A stretch of 64,000 nt of DNA, from positions 1-64,000 of the forward strand of contig JAAYUF010000013.1 in assembly GCA_012517815.1 (NCBI GenBank), in the 5' to 3' direction. The notes beneath the pieces were generated by a model. It was not told the DNA's origin. It worked only from the letters and a program-made list of their open reading frames with translations, and searched no databases. Numbering within the stretch: the stretch's first letter is position 1; the number at the start of each line of letters is the position of its first letter. Made by a program: the position numbers and the translations under genes. Below are positions 35,528 through 44,167 of this stretch, piece by piece. Source of the stretch: Clostridiales bacterium. GTDB taxonomy: Bacteria > Bacillota > Clostridia > Christensenellales > Aristaeellaceae.

Positions 35528-36157
35528 TCAGGCCATTTTCAGGCGATACCCGCATTTATAGACGGTTTCGATCCGCTCCACGCCCAGCTTCTTGCGCAGG
35601 CGCTGCACATGCACGTCCACGGTGCGCGTTTCTCCGATGCTCTGGTATCCCCAGGCCTTGCGCAGCAGCTGCTCGCGGCTGATGGGCATGTCCGGGTTCT
35701 CCATCAGGGCCAGAAGCAGCGCAAATTCCTGCGCGGTAAGCTCCACACGCTCACCGTCCAGCACGGCCACGCGCTCGGATTCCACGACGGTCAGTTCCCG
35801 CATGGGCTCCATGTGCCGCAGAAGCATCTGCGCCTTGACGAGCGCGACCTTCGGGGAGAGAGGCAGCATCAATACATCCGACGGCCCGCGGTAGAGGGCG
35901 CGCAGGTGCGACATCATCTCCTGATCGGCGGTGAGGAACAGCACCGGATAGCCGGCGGTCTGGATTTCGTGAAACAGGGGGCGGCACACGGACCACTTCA
36001 GCCGCGCGTCCAAAACGACGAGGGTCGGTTCGGCGATGGGGGCCGGCAATGCTTGCGGAACGTCGCGGCACTCCACGGCATACCCTTCCCTGCGCAGCGC
36101 GAGGGCAAGCTTGCGGGACACGCTTTCGTCTGTTCCATAGATCAAGATTCTAGCCAT
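35528..36157 (-). CDS. OmpR/PhoB-like response regulator with atypical receiver
   Basis: The 209-residue protein pairs an N-terminal receiver fold (1-118) with an OmpR winged helix (125-208: ELTAQEFALLLALMENPDMP, REQLLRKAWGY, RTVDVHVQRLRKKLG, YKCGYRLK). Asp50 is at the phosphorylation position and Thr76 is present, but the conserved lysine of the KP(F) motif is replaced by Leu98 (MLPLSP) and the acidic pair is reduced to Asp10. Signalling through ordinary phosphorylation is therefore doubtful. No histidine kinase gene is adjacent. Confidence 0.88.
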   Translation of the reverse strand: MARILIYGTDESVSRKLALALRREGYAVECRDVPQALPAPIAEPTLVVLDARLKWSVCRPLFHEIQTAGYPVLFLTADQEMMSHLRALYRGPSDVLMLPLSPKVALVKAQMLLRHMEPMRELTVVESERVAVLDGERVELTAQEFALLLALMENPDMPISREQLLRKAWGYQSIGETRTVDVHVQRLRKKLGVERIETVYKCGYRLKMA

Positions 36158-36280
36158 AGGATCACCTCTCTTGTATTATGACGATGAAAAGTGACCGATT
36201 GTTGCACGGAATGTAAACAAATTGTGACGAATACGGGAACATCCGGCGCATCGCTGAGAACCGCCGGACGGAAACACATA

Positions 36281-36350
36281 CAAAAACGCCCCCGCCGGCT
36301 GCGCGGGCGTATGCACAAAACGCGCCCCCGCCGGCCGCGCGGGCCCGGGG
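36281..36350 (-). terminator. Two tandem GC-rich hairpins downstream of the GGDEF gene
   Basis: Two similar units, CGCCCCCGCCGGCTGCGCGG (from 36287) and CGCCCCCGCCGGCCGCGCGG (from 36323), each preceded on the plus strand by AAAA(A)CG, form imperfect stems followed by T-runs on the minus strand. They look like a duplicated terminator about 180-240 bp after the stop codon at 36528. Confidence 0.55.
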
Positions 36351-36527
36351 ACGCTGCGGTTCTTGGCTCCGGAAAGGCCGCTGATCGGCGCGCCGTGCCT
36401 CGGAATTCGCCCGCAAACCGTCGGTATCGCGGGAGACGCCTCCGCGGCGGGGCGCGCCGCCGCGCGTGACCGGTGACCCGCGGGCGTTGCCCCGTCCGGA
36501 GCAGCGCGGGAGGAACGGCACGGCCTC

Positions 36528-38051
36528 TCAGGCCGGGTCCGGTTGCGCAAAAATCATGTTCTTGCCCTGATGCTTGGCTTTGTAGAGCGCCTCGTCGGCC
36601 AGGTGGAGCAAATCGGAAAGCGAGCATTCCTCAAACCGGCAGGACGCGATGCCCACGCTGATCGTATAGCGGATGCTGTGGTTGAGGTACGGCACCGTAC
36701 GCTCGGCCACCCGCAGGCGAAGCTGTTCGGCCAGGCGGGTGGCCTCGTCCAGCCCCGCCGGCAGAACCGCGACGAACTCGTCGCCGCCAAGCCGCCCCAG
36801 AAAGTGCTTCTCCGAAAGCAGCGACTGCGCGATCCGCACAAAATCCCGAAGGATCACATCACCGCCGAGATGCCCGTACGTGTCGTTGATGTGCTTGAAA
36901 TCGTCCAGATCGATAATCATGGCGGAAATGCTGGGGATGCCCATCGAAACCTTCTGCAAGCCGGAAAATGCGTTGGACAGCCCTTCCCGGTTGTAGCTGC
37001 CCGTCAGGGAATCGATCTCCGCGCGCACTTTGAGAAGCGTGATATCGGTCAGGACGATCACATACCCTGCCAGCTTGCCCTTGGGCGAGGTCAGCGCGTG
37101 GCACGCCAGCGCGACGGTGCGGTTTCGCTGGGCGTCCTGCAATTCCGCCGGCAGGCTGTCGGCCGAAAAGACGCTCGCCGGGATTTCCCGCCGCTGCCGG
37201 ATCAGCGCCATGAAATCCGAGCCGGTTTCAATCCGGCTTGGCGCGGCGATATCCTCCATCAGCTCGGCAGCCCGCCTGTTGAACTCCAGCACGGCCCCGG
37301 CCCTGTCCACGATGATGATGCCCTGATCAATGACCTCAAACACCTTGTTGAAGGCCGTCGGCGTCACGCCGATAAAGCCGCCGCGCAGCACCGCGTAGGC
37401 AAACAGCGCGAGGCACGGCAGGTTGAGCACCGGTATCGGGATGTTGACGCCGCAGGGGCTGAGCACGGAGGATTGCAGCAGCGCCAGCAGAAAGGTTGCC
37501 AGCATGCTTACGATAATCAGCCAGAGCGGCCGCTTGAGCTTGACGGAGACCCTGCGCGTGAACAGGATCAGGTTGGCGACGGAGAGCAGCGGAATGCAGA
37601 AGTTGAGCGCGACCAGCGCAGAACCAAGCTTGGTTGACTCCACCGTGACCGATCGCCCGAACACCGCGTCGGACGCCACCGCCACGCTTGCGCGCATGAG
37701 GTGATGCAGGGGATCGGTAAAAATCAGGAGGACGGAAAGAATCTCCACCACGGTAAAGAAGCACGCGAACGGCTTCAACCGGGCGTTGGACGTATAGGCG
37801 ATGCTGAAATACAGGGTGCAAAGCGGCGTAAAGAAGACGCCCAGCTGCTGAATGTTCCTGCCCGCGAGCATCCACTGAAAATCGGGGGAGTTGACCTCGA
37901 TCAGATCGCCGATCACCCATACCCAGTAGAACATGATGATCGCAAACAGCGCCGGGATCCCGGTCAGCTGCAGGCTGGCCCCGGTGCGCAACGCCAGCGC
38001 CGCCAGCAAAAAGCAGGAGGCGATCAGCAGAATATTCAGCAGCAAATTCAT
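36528..38051 (-). CDS. 7TM-PAS-GGDEF diguanylate cyclase
   Basis: The 507-residue protein has seven N-terminal membrane segments (about 5-225) of the histidine-kinase-N-terminal-7TM kind, a PAS domain (about 235-345, VIDQGIIIVDRAGAVLEFNR), and a GGDEF domain with an intact motif at 422-426 (RLGGDEF). No RxxD inhibitory site precedes the motif. It should make cyclic di-GMP from GTP in response to a membrane-sensed cue. The ATG at 38051 lies 7 nt from GAGGG, whereas the ATG at 38057 nearly touches it. Confidence 0.92.
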   Translation of the reverse strand: MNLLLNILLIASCFLLAALALRTGASLQLTGIPALFAIIMFYWVWVIGDLIEVNSPDFQWMLAGRNIQQLGVFFTPLCTLYFSIAYTSNARLKPFACFFTVVEILSVLLIFTDPLHHLMRASVAVASDAVFGRSVTVESTKLGSALVALNFCIPLLSVANLILFTRRVSVKLKRPLWLIIVSMLATFLLALLQSSVLSPCGVNIPIPVLNLPCLALFAYAVLRGGFIGVTPTAFNKVFEVIDQGIIIVDRAGAVLEFNRRAAELMEDIAAPSRIETGSDFMALIRQRREIPASVFSADSLPAELQDAQRNRTVALACHALTSPKGKLAGYVIVLTDITLLKVRAEIDSLTGSYNREGLSNAFSGLQKVSMGIPSISAMIIDLDDFKHINDTYGHLGGDVILRDFVRIAQSLLSEKHFLGRLGGDEFVAVLPAGLDEATRLAEQLRLRVAERTVPYLNHSIRYTISVGIASCRFEECSLSDLLHLADEALYKAKHQGKNMIFAQPDPA

Positions 38052-38173
38052 GCCCATCCCTCAAACGCAGACAGACGAACGGCTGAGGGGTCATGGACGG
38101 AACGCCGGAACCGCTGCCGGCCAACGGGAGAGTGCCGCGTCAATCCAATCACATCCAGACTAGATGATAACCG

Positions 38174-38202
38174 ATTATACTATGCTTTTCACGGAATATC
38201 AA
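38174..38202 (-). promoter_or_regulatory. Promoter of the 7TM-GGDEF gene
   Basis: TTGATA (plus 38197-38202) and TATAAT (plus 38174-38179) lie 17 bp apart on the minus strand, about 115 bp before the start. Confidence 0.75.
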
Positions 38203-38752
38203 ACGAAAACTCGCTAAAAGCCTCCTGCCTCCACGCGGCTGAGAAGCGAGCGACCGGCGGGGAAATCTTCTTTTCGGCTGTCGGATCCAAGCCGGAGATA
38301 CCATCGCGGAAGATGGGGATAAGCGGACGGCTTGCCCGGCAGGCACAAGGCTGAGTAAGGCGCGCGGGTTCCAGGGCGGCATCTGATAAGGGGAGAAGGC
38401 GCCTCCGCCCGAGCCGCCGCCCGCGCTCGTTTTTCGGTTCGCGCCGATCCCGGTGAAAAACAAGCCGGCCCGGGCGACACGCGCGCGTTTCCCGGGCCGG
38501 CAGGAACGGTTCCGGCGCGCCGATCATTCGGGGCGGAAGCGGCGTGCCCGCCGCGGGTGGAGCGTGCGGTACCTTCCCGCAACGGTTGACGGGCTTGTAT
38601 GCCCGGCCGGTGCGCCGCCTGCCCCGGAAGGGGTCTGAGGCGGCTGGGACGAGCCGCCGGGCAAGCCGGAGGCTTGCATCGGTTTGCCGTGCCGTAAGCC
38701 GCCTGCCGGACGCAAGCGCCCAACGAACCGATGGGGGGCGACGACCCGCCTG
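38203..38752. other. Intergenic region between YhfC-like and GGDEF genes
   Basis: About 550 bp with one terminator (38464-38501) and no credible gene. It is rich in short GC palindromes, none shared with the dispersed repeat. Confidence 0.5.
38464..38501 (-). terminator. Probable terminator of the YhfC-like gene
   Basis: An 11-bp stem (38464-38474 with 38491-38501, 16-nt loop) is followed on the minus strand by TTGTTTTTCACC. It is about 250 bp beyond the stop codon, so the assignment is provisional. Confidence 0.6.
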
Positions 38753-39592
38753 TTACTGAACCGCCGCTTCCACGGCGGGAAGGTTCGGCTGCTGCGCGGT
38801 ATGCCTGCGGTACACGGTAACCGCCAGCACCGCGCATGCGCCGCACATCAGGTAAATGGCGGCCATCACAAACCAGACGTTGGAAACATAGCCGGCCATG
38901 ATCACGGCGACCGCATTGACCAGCGTGTGCAAAAGGATCGCCAGCGGATAAAGCCACAGCTGCCGGCCGCCTCTTTTCGCCGCGAACCATACCAGCGTGG
39001 ACAGAGACAGGTGCAGCGTAACCGCCGCCAGCCGTTCCACGATGCTCATCAGGAAGAGCGCGGGCGAGGCGCCGGCCAGCGTGGCCAACGAAGCTTCCAG
39101 CGCCTGCCGTGCGGCATCGGTGGTCGCGTTGGCGGTCAAGGGTTCGATGTTGCCGGAGTTGACCAACAGCGCGACGGAAAGGTTGGAGGCCATCCCCAGA
39201 ATCAGGATGTAGAGCGCCTCAAACCCGCCGTGACCCGCGCCGTACATCAGCGCGTTATGATCGTTGCCCCGCTGTTTGCGCAGCAGAGTCTGAAACGCGG
39301 CAAAGCGGCCGGTTTCCTCAAACAGGCCGGCCATCAGGCCGCCAAACAGGCCGTACAGCCAGCGGTTGCCCATGATGGCCGTGCCGGCGGCGGAGTGGAG
39401 GATACCGTAGTTGATCGCGCCTTCCAGCACCAGCGCGAACACGATGAACACCAGACTGCCGACGAAAAAGGGCTTGATATCCGCGCCGTACCGCCTGCGC
39501 AACACCAGAAAGAGCGCCAGCGGAATCGCGATTCCGGCCAGCGCGGCAACCGCCATGAATACGATGGAAAGGGTGGGAACATGATAGGCCAT
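38753..39592 (-). CDS. YhfC-family intramembrane metalloprotease-like protein
   Basis: The 279-residue protein has about seven membrane segments. The pattern GLFEETGRFAAFQTLLR supplies the EExxR motif, and GAGHGGFEALYIL and LSLSTLVWFA supply further polar residues in helices, as in the YhfC/CPBP-like glutamic protease superfamily. Substrates are unknown. The ATG at 39592 lies 9 nt after AGGAG; the longer upstream frame is Arg/Pro-rich and unlikely to be translated. It has its own consensus-like promoter about 290 bp upstream. Confidence 0.87.
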   Translation of the reverse strand: MAYHVPTLSIVFMAVAALAGIAIPLALFLVLRRRYGADIKPFFVGSLVFIVFALVLEGAINYGILHSAAGTAIMGNRWLYGLFGGLMAGLFEETGRFAAFQTLLRKQRGNDHNALMYGAGHGGFEALYILILGMASNLSVALLVNSGNIEPLTANATTDAARQALEASLATLAGASPALFLMSIVERLAAVTLHLSLSTLVWFAAKRGGRQLWLYPLAILLHTLVNAVAVIMAGYVSNVWFVMAAIYLMCGACAVLAVTVYRRHTAQQPNLPAVEAAVQ

Positions 39593-39806
39593 CGGACAAC
39601 ACTCCTGTTCAATTGGATTGACGCCGCCGGGAAGACCGCGCACCCTGACCCGGTGTGTGCGGGGGGGGCTTGGGAACGGCGGCTGCCTGGCGCGGCCGCA
39701 GTCGCGGGAGGCTCGCTGCCGGGCTTGCCGTGGCCGGCCTTCGGCCCGTGACCGGCGCTTGACCCTGCGTTGCGCCATCCGCGGGGCGGGCGCACCGGCA
39801 GGGAGA

Positions 39807-39832
39807 ACCCCGCGGCGTCGGTCGCCGCGGGA
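39807..39832 (-). promoter_or_regulatory. Hairpin in the long YhfC-gene leader
   Basis: A stem CCCCGCGGCG/CGCCGCGGG around TCGGT lies within the roughly 290-nt leader between the promoter and the start codon. No second structure or T-run was seen, so a regulatory role is only a possibility. Confidence 0.35.
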
Positions 39833-39889
39833 TCGCACCGGAGGCACAGGGCGCTGTTTGTCGCGGACAACACGCAATCCTGATTCATC

Positions 39890-39918
39890 ATTGTAAACAA
39901 AGGCGCAACCCGTGTCAA
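39890..39918 (-). promoter_or_regulatory. Promoter of the YhfC-like gene
   Basis: On the minus strand TTGACA (plus 39913-39918) and TACAAT (plus 39890-39895) are 17 bp apart. Confidence 0.75.
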
Positions 39919-40195
39919 TAGGACGGGTTTCCCTCGGTCGTCAGGGCAGGGACGGCGCATCGGCCTTCCGGCGTCGCCGCGAAGGCAAGCCCCGTCCAAG
40001 GCAAGGCGCGCGCTGAGAAGGGCGGGCGGCAGCCTGTCAATGGGGAAATGAAAACACCTGACGACACCGCGACCGCCCGCGATGGCTGGAAATGAGGATG
40101 CACCGCAACCGACGCTTGAGGCCCCCGAAAGCGAAGGAACCGCAACCGACGCCTGCCGCCCGGCAACGGACCGTTGCGCCCGCATCCGAACGGGG
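39919..40195. other. Gap between the repair cassette and YhfC-like promoter
   Basis: About 280 bp without a gene. A short direct repeat (CCGCAACCGACGC near 40105 and 40140) is the only structure noticed. Confidence 0.4.
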
Positions 40196-41365
40196 TTATA
40201 CGCAAAGCCATACCACGGCCTGCGCTTCGTGATCCATCGGCGGAATCAGATCGGCCAGCAGGTGGCGGATCACCCCTTCCGGCACGGATTCGCGCCGGGC
40301 GGCGTTGCGGCCAAGCAGCGCAGCCCAGCCCGTTTCCAGGTACACGATCCGCGTGGACGCCCCGTACCGGGCGAACAGGCTGGTTTGCTTCTGCCGGATC
40401 AGCGGCGTGGTATCGGTCGCGTTCCAGACGAACGCCTCTCGCCTGCGCAGATGCTCCCTTGCCGCTTCCCGGGCGGCGGCCGCCACCGCGCCCTGAGGCC
40501 GGAGCGGATCGACGCCCATCGACCGGCGCAGGGCATCCAGCGATACCATGGGGAGCTGGGCGAGGCTGCCTGCGCGGTAGGTATCCTTGCCGACGCCCGG
40601 CAACCCGGATAGCAGCACCACCTCACCCCAGGTTTCATCATACGGCTCGTACCCCGGCCACGCGCTTTTCCCAGTGAGATAGGCGTAGCGGGCGGCCGGC
40701 GACACGAACGGATACGGGCCGTCCAGACAGCCGGCTTCCAGCGCGAACTCGCCGTAGAAGGCAACCCGCTCCAGCACGGCTTCCGTATCCGAGGCGATCC
40801 GGCCGAGCGCATCGGCCTGCGCGAGCATGGTCAACAGACGGTTTGTGAAATGCGGGATCAGCCGACCTTCCGCGGCGACGGCGATCGCCTTGCGCGTTGG
40901 GTCCGTCAGGGAGGCGGCGCGGGCCGGGATCATGTGGTGCCGCACCAGCGAACAGACGGTTTCCCGAAACGCCTGTTTGTCCGGGGTTCCGCACAGCTCA
41001 AAGTCTGTCCAGAGCAACTGCCGGACCATGCCCGCGCCGCGGACGGCATGCCGGGGCGAAGTCCAGGCGCCGTCCTCCCAACGGGTGGTCACGGTTTTTC
41101 CCAGATCGTGCAACAGCGCGGCGAGAAACAGCTCCTGACGCTGCGTTTCCGGCAACCGCCGCCATGCCGGCAGTTCCGCCAGCCGTTCGCACACCAGCCG
41201 GGTATGGGCCAGCACATCGCCTTCGCCATGCCAGCGGGGGTTTTGCGGCGTGTCGGCCATCGGCCGCAGAACAGGCCGCAACGGGCTTGCGAGCACGGTT
41301 TCCCAATCCGGCCGCGCGCCCGGTGCCGGCGCAAGGGCCAGCACAGCCTCCCACGCGCGGGTCAT
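40196..41365 (-). CDS. HD-Pnk: HD phosphoesterase fused to polynucleotide kinase
   Basis: The 389-residue protein has an N-terminal HD domain (His54 in LAHTRLV, His86-Asp87 in LLHDLGK, HH at 143-144, Asp185 in QADALG) and a C-terminal P-loop kinase (Walker A GLPGVGKDT at 254-262, then the lid and specificity region VWNATDTTPLIRQKQ). This matches the HD-Pnk enzymes first characterised from Runella slithyformis, which remove 2',3'-cyclic or 3' phosphates and phosphorylate 5'-OH ends, and which are often encoded next to an ATP-dependent ligase. Here the ligase gene overlaps it by 4 bp. Confidence 0.9.
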   Translation of the reverse strand: MTRAWEAVLALAPAPGARPDWETVLASPLRPVLRPMADTPQNPRWHGEGDVLAHTRLVCERLAELPAWRRLPETQRQELFLAALLHDLGKTVTTRWEDGAWTSPRHAVRGAGMVRQLLWTDFELCGTPDKQAFRETVCSLVRHHMIPARAASLTDPTRKAIAVAAEGRLIPHFTNRLLTMLAQADALGRIASDTEAVLERVAFYGEFALEAGCLDGPYPFVSPAARYAYLTGKSAWPGYEPYDETWGEVVLLSGLPGVGKDTYRAGSLAQLPMVSLDALRRSMGVDPLRPQGAVAAAAREAAREHLRRREAFVWNATDTTPLIRQKQTSLFARYGASTRIVYLETGWAALLGRNAARRESVPEGVIRHLLADLIPPMDHEAQAVVWLCV

Positions 41366-42198
41366 CGGAGGGCTCCGGTTACGGGCGGCAGAGCGGTCTC
41401 AAAGAGAGCCTCCACCGGGTAAAGCAGCCGGTTGGGGATCACCGGCCGCTGATGCCACCCGGTTTCGTGGGCCGCGACGCCTTGCAGGTAACTGGCGCGC
41501 ACAAACTTCATGCGCGCCGTGACGACGCCGTTTGCTTCCGCTTTCAGGTAGAGCCCCTCCATCAGCCGCGTGGCGTCGGTCTGCGCGCAGCGCAGGTCCG
41601 CGTCCTCGCCCGCGCCTTGGCAGTACGCGCGGAGATCCGCCAGCGGGTCCCCCTGAATCAGCCCGGAAACGCCCAGCAGGGAGGTAAGCGCCGGCAGCGT
41701 CGCAAACGACGCGCGCGCAAGAACGGGCGCCGATACGATGGGGAGCCCGCCCAGCAGCGCCCGGCGCGCGGAGGTATCCAGAAACACATTGCGTTCCCGA
41801 TCCAGCACATCGAACTCCAGAAAATAATGGGGAAGCGCGTTGTAGTACACGGTATGCTTGGCGTAGAGCCATTCGCCGTACATCACGTACCGCGCGCCCA
41901 GCGCCTTACGCAGCGCGGCCTGATGAACCGTCGCCCACCGCTTGAGCAGACCGTAGTGGCGCTCGCGGTACCCGCCGGTCAGGTAATGCCCGCGGCTTTG
42001 CAACCGCAACCCGCCTTGCGCGTCAAACGACACGGCGGCGTTGGCGCCGTCGCACTTTTCTTCCACGACGATCGTCCGCCCCGCGATGGCGGCGAACGGA
42101 ACCTGCGATAAATCCTCATCCCCGGGCTGGAGGCGCGAACCCTCCAGATGGGGCGTGCGCGGGTATTTAACCAGCGGCGTGGCGCACATGGGCATCAT
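41362..42198 (-). CDS. ATP-dependent RNA/polynucleotide ligase
   Basis: The 278-residue protein carries nucleotidyltransferase motifs: KYPRTPHLEGSRL at the N-terminus, motif I KCDG with adenylated Lys48, motif III (YGEWLYAKHTVYY, then HYFLEFDV), motif IV EGLYLKAE and motif V RMKFVR. The size and the EKxDGxN form resemble Rnl2-like RNA ligases rather than DNA ligases; there is no OB-fold domain. It would seal 3'-OH/5'-phosphate ends prepared by HD-Pnk. Start and stop overlap both neighbours by 4 bp. Confidence 0.9.
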   Translation of the reverse strand: MMPMCATPLVKYPRTPHLEGSRLQPGDEDLSQVPFAAIAGRTIVVEEKCDGANAAVSFDAQGGLRLQSRGHYLTGGYRERHYGLLKRWATVHQAALRKALGARYVMYGEWLYAKHTVYYNALPHYFLEFDVLDRERNVFLDTSARRALLGGLPIVSAPVLARASFATLPALTSLLGVSGLIQGDPLADLRAYCQGAGEDADLRCAQTDATRLMEGLYLKAEANGVVTARMKFVRASYLQGVAAHETGWHQRPVIPNRLLYPVEALFETALPPVTGALR

Positions 42199-42950
42199 CC
42201 TTCCCGGGTCGCGATCAGCAGCAGGTGATCGCGTACGGCGTCAAACCGGAGGCGGAAAGGCCCCGCGGTTTCAAACAGCGCCGTCAGCCGTTCCCTTGTC
42301 AGCAGGTGCAGATGCTCCGGGTTTTCGTCGGGGCGGGACGGGACGGACACCACCACATACCGGCGCGCGAGCCGCGCCGCCGCCGACAGCGCGACGGCGA
42401 CATCGGGGATGTGCTCCAGCACTTCCAGCAGCGTTACCACGTCAAAGCAGCCGGGCTGGGCTAGAAAGTAACGGATATCCGCCCGGATCGGCTGAAGGCT
42501 TTCCACGCCGCCCGCACGCACGGCGGTCAGGCACGCGATCCGCGGGGCCAGAATATCCAGACTGGTAACGCGCGCCTTGGGAAAATCGGCCAGCAGCGGC
42601 CACAGGAACGCGCCCCGGCCGCTGCCCACATCCAGCAGCGTGTCGAAGCTTACACCGTGCAGGAAGCCAAGCACCGCGCGCACCCGGGGCAGATCGCCGT
42701 GGCTTTTCTTGAAGGGATGCAGCCGAAGACCCGCTGCCCGGCCGAGGGTGAGCAAGGCACGGCAGTCGTGCGCGGGCAGTTCGTCCAACGGCGTTTCCAG
42801 CAGGTGGGCGGGTATCGTCAGCGGCTGTTCGGCCTGAGCGGGGGAAGAGCCGTCCCCTTCGCATCCGCCGGCCCGGTTGAGCAGCGCCGCGCCGCGCACG
42901 TAGGCGGCCGCCAGCCGCAGGTAGTATTCGCCCAAATCGTTCACGACCAT
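42195..42950 (-). CDS. SAM-dependent methyltransferase of the repair cassette
   Basis: The 251-residue protein has an N-terminal helical region of about 90 residues and a class I methyltransferase core: LLDVGSGRGAFLWPLLADFP (motif I), TSLDI, DVVTLLEVLEHIPD and VVVSVPSRPDENPEHLHLLT. The EVLEH and later H-x-H residues recall the ExxEH metal site of Hen1 3'-end methyltransferases, but EVLEH is also common in UbiG-type enzymes, so the RNA 3'-end role is only inferred from context. AAAGGAG precedes the ATG. It is the first gene of the cassette. Confidence 0.85.
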   Translation of the reverse strand: MVVNDLGEYYLRLAAAYVRGAALLNRAGGCEGDGSSPAQAEQPLTIPAHLLETPLDELPAHDCRALLTLGRAAGLRLHPFKKSHGDLPRVRAVLGFLHGVSFDTLLDVGSGRGAFLWPLLADFPKARVTSLDILAPRIACLTAVRAGGVESLQPIRADIRYFLAQPGCFDVVTLLEVLEHIPDVAVALSAAARLARRYVVVSVPSRPDENPEHLHLLTRERLTALFETAGPFRLRFDAVRDHLLLIATREG

Positions 42951-43674
42951 CAGCTCCTTTCGGATTGCCGGCATCCGCGGCATCGGCAGGGGACTGGGAC
43001 CCCGGAGACCGCCGTTGCGGTTTGGGGCTGCGCAAGCAGGCGACGTGCGCCCGGACGGTTGCGCGCGACGCATGCGCCGCGAACGCCGGACGGCGACTCC
43101 CGCCTGTCGCGTTCCTCCCCGGCGGCCGGCGCTGCCGGGGCTTCCCTAGCGGAACAGCGTCAGCATACCATGCCGGCGCGCGCAAGAGTTGCCGCGGAGT
43201 ATACCGTCCGGCCGAGAAGGCGCGGCTGCTTGTCATAACGGACGTAAATGGGCTGAAAGCCCGCGCCGCGGGATGTATCCGATTTCAAACCATGAAGCAT
43301 TCCTCTAGCGGCGTTTTTTTCTGCGGCATCGTTGCGGAAGCTCGGCGCAGCGTCGCTGCGCCTCCGCTTCCGCCGCTCGTCCCGGAAGCGCGTCGCTCGT
43401 GAGCCCGGATGCGTTCCTGAAGGGAAACGTAATGCGGCATATCGGTCGCCACGGGTATCAGCCCCGGGGCAGGGGGAAAGGATGCTTCGGCAAACAAACC
43501 GCTCAGGCGGGTATTCCTCCCCGGCGGCTACCAAGGGGCCGATCGCCGGAACTGAAAATCCGGCGGGCGGCGGGGAACGGAACCCGAGAACCGATCGCGC
43601 AGGAACCGGCCGCCATGCGCCGGGGATCGGCGGTTGACGGCCCTTTCCCGGGCGACGCGAACGGCGAAATGCGC
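42951..43674. other. Intergenic region upstream of the repair cassette
   Basis: About 720 bp with repeat copy 4 and no credible gene. A weak -10 (TATGCT on the minus strand near 43165) lies about 215 bp before the methyltransferase gene; no good -35 was seen. Confidence 0.45.
43281..43425 (+). repeat. Dispersed intergenic repeat, copy 4
   Basis: It shares TTTCAAACCATGAAGC, GGCATCGT, CGCTGCGCCTCCGCTTCCGC, CTCGTCCCGGAA and CGCTCGTGAG with copy 1, in the same order and orientation. Confidence 0.75.
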
Positions 43675-44121
43675 TTACGCGCGGTACACAACCACGAATT
43701 CCTCGCAGACGACCGGCATGGTTTCGGTGAACACGGACCGGATCGATTCCATTTCCGCGGTGAAAAAGCGCCTGTGCGCTTCCCGCCAGTAGGCGAGGCT
43801 GCGGTCGCCCTCGCCTTCCAGAAAAGCCTGCTTCTCACTTACCTGCGCAAACGGCACCACGGTGACGCGCGTGGTGCGGATGATGCACCTGGCTTCTCCG
43901 CAGCTGCTCAGCAGCACGCTGAAATCGCCCGCTTTGGGGATGGCTTCGCCGCTGTGTTCGTAGACCGGCACGGCGGAGGCGGTGGCGGTTTTCACGCCGC
44001 GCAGGGTCAGCTCAAGCAGGGCGTCGGGCTCGTTGCTGCCGTACGGCCACGCCTGATAGGGGTGGTGGGCAAATTGGGGATTCTCCGCAACATACCGTTG
44101 CCACAGCGCATCGGGTGTCAT
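43675..44121 (-). CDS. ASCH-domain protein
   Basis: The 148-residue protein has ASCH-fold landmarks: LTLRGVKTATASAVPVYEHSGEAIPKAGDFSVLLSS (residues about 38-73) and the helix-strand core GDRSLAYWREAHRRFF, then EFVVVYRA. ASCH proteins are PUA-like and are thought to bind RNA; one group (YqfB) hydrolyses N4-acetylcytidine. The function here is not fixed by the sequence. It lies 46 bp after the GNAT gene on the same strand. Confidence 0.88.
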   Translation of the reverse strand: MTPDALWQRYVAENPQFAHHPYQAWPYGSNEPDALLELTLRGVKTATASAVPVYEHSGEAIPKAGDFSVLLSSCGEARCIIRTTRVTVVPFAQVSEKQAFLEGEGDRSLAYWREAHRRFFTAEMESIRSVFTETMPVVCEEFVVVYRA

Positions 44122-44167
44122 CCTGTCGCTCCGTTCCTGCCCGGGTCGCCGGCTTGGGGTCGGCGTT

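Noticed and set aside
42195-42950. Firm assignment of the methyltransferase as Hen1
   Set aside because: EVLEH alone is common in UbiG-type methyltransferases, and spacing to the later histidines differs from Hen1; only the neighbourhood supports it.
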